Below, one piece after another: positions 63,845 to 64,000 of a DNA stretch of 64,000 nucleotides. Location: positions 996,001 through 1,060,000 of the forward strand of contig OZ025795.1 in assembly GCA_964019425.1 (NCBI GenBank), read 5' to 3'. The first letter of the stretch is position 1; every line of letters begins with the position of its first letter. The DNA comes from Flectonema sp. DT1601 (taxonomy: Eukaryota > Euglenozoa > Diplonemea > Diplonemida > Diplonemidae). A model generated the notes under the pieces. The model was not told where the DNA came from and searched no databases. It saw only the letters and a program-made list of their open reading frames with translations. Both the position numbers and the translations under genes were made by a program.

Positions 63845-64000
63845 AATTCGATAGAGTGGGAAGTAACGGACTGGGAGCTTTTGGCTCCTGCCCTATTCCC
63901 GATGTAAACTTTCTTTTTATTTTTTTTTTTTTAACAGGCCCAGAGGGCGACAATGACTGTTGCTGACCAAGGAATAATATTCAAATGAATTTTCGTTTCA
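63845..64000 (+). mobile_element. 5'-truncated LINE 3' end
   Basis: Third copy of the last codons and 3' UTR of the ORF at 38,908 (GTGGGAAGTAACGGACTGGG, AACAGGCCCAGAGGGCGACA). It continues beyond the window. Confidence 0.8.

Overview
The window comes from the nuclear genome of an unidentified unicellular eukaryote. The evidence is a set of ordinary host genes (MCM4, a TMEM222-type protein, a receptor adenylate cyclase, an SFI1-like protein), short 70-100 bp GT-AG introns that mostly start GTATGT, AT-rich intergenic DNA full of long poly(A)/poly(T) runs, and dense mobile elements. I cannot name the lineage from the sequence.

Bases 1-33,800 are a gene-rich host segment with twelve genes, all on the minus strand. 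In order of coordinate they are: a secreted DOMON-repeat protein (running off the left edge), a four-exon coiled-coil protein, TMEM222/RTE1-like, a small acidic protein, MCM4, a Q-rich CCAR1/DBC1-like protein, a two-exon receptor-type class III adenylate cyclase, three paralogous cold-shock-domain proteins with a Lys-rich unknown gene among them, and an SFI1-like protein. Every one of the twelve has a pyrimidine tract plus AG 11-29 nt upstream of the start codon. Together with the shared orientation and one 80-bp gene-to-gene gap, this suggests spliced-leader trans-splicing or universal 5'-UTR introns. A gene-poor stretch at 12.3-20.2 kb holds homopolymers, a 23-bp minisatellite and a dispersed short repeat.

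Bases 33,800-64,000 are a mobile-element graveyard. They hold a Polinton-type DNA polymerase B fossil, a DDE transposase scrap, about 520 bp of (TTTA)n, remnants of a LINE with a restriction-like endonuclease (three 3' ends), arrays of GATC-hairpin repeats, and four copies of a 0.52-kb intron-like repeat (R1). The centrepiece is a GC-rich LINE on the minus strand (about 40.5-54.6 kb). Its single reading frame of about 2,840 codons combines a signal-peptide-like N-terminus, zinc fingers, an OTU protease, reverse transcriptase, a restriction-like endonuclease, a USP deubiquitinase, degenerate RNase H-like folds and viroplasmin domains. A 3.87-kb hAT transposon sits inside this frame with a 7-bp target duplication, and R1 sits inside the hAT. 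To the right are a 2.5-kb Mutator-like transposon with 62-bp inverted repeats and an intact-looking transposase, and a 1.2-kb non-autonomous relative with a perfect 9-bp target duplication. Both carry tRNA-like Pol III box units just inside their ends.

No genuine tRNA or rRNA gene and no CRISPR array was seen.
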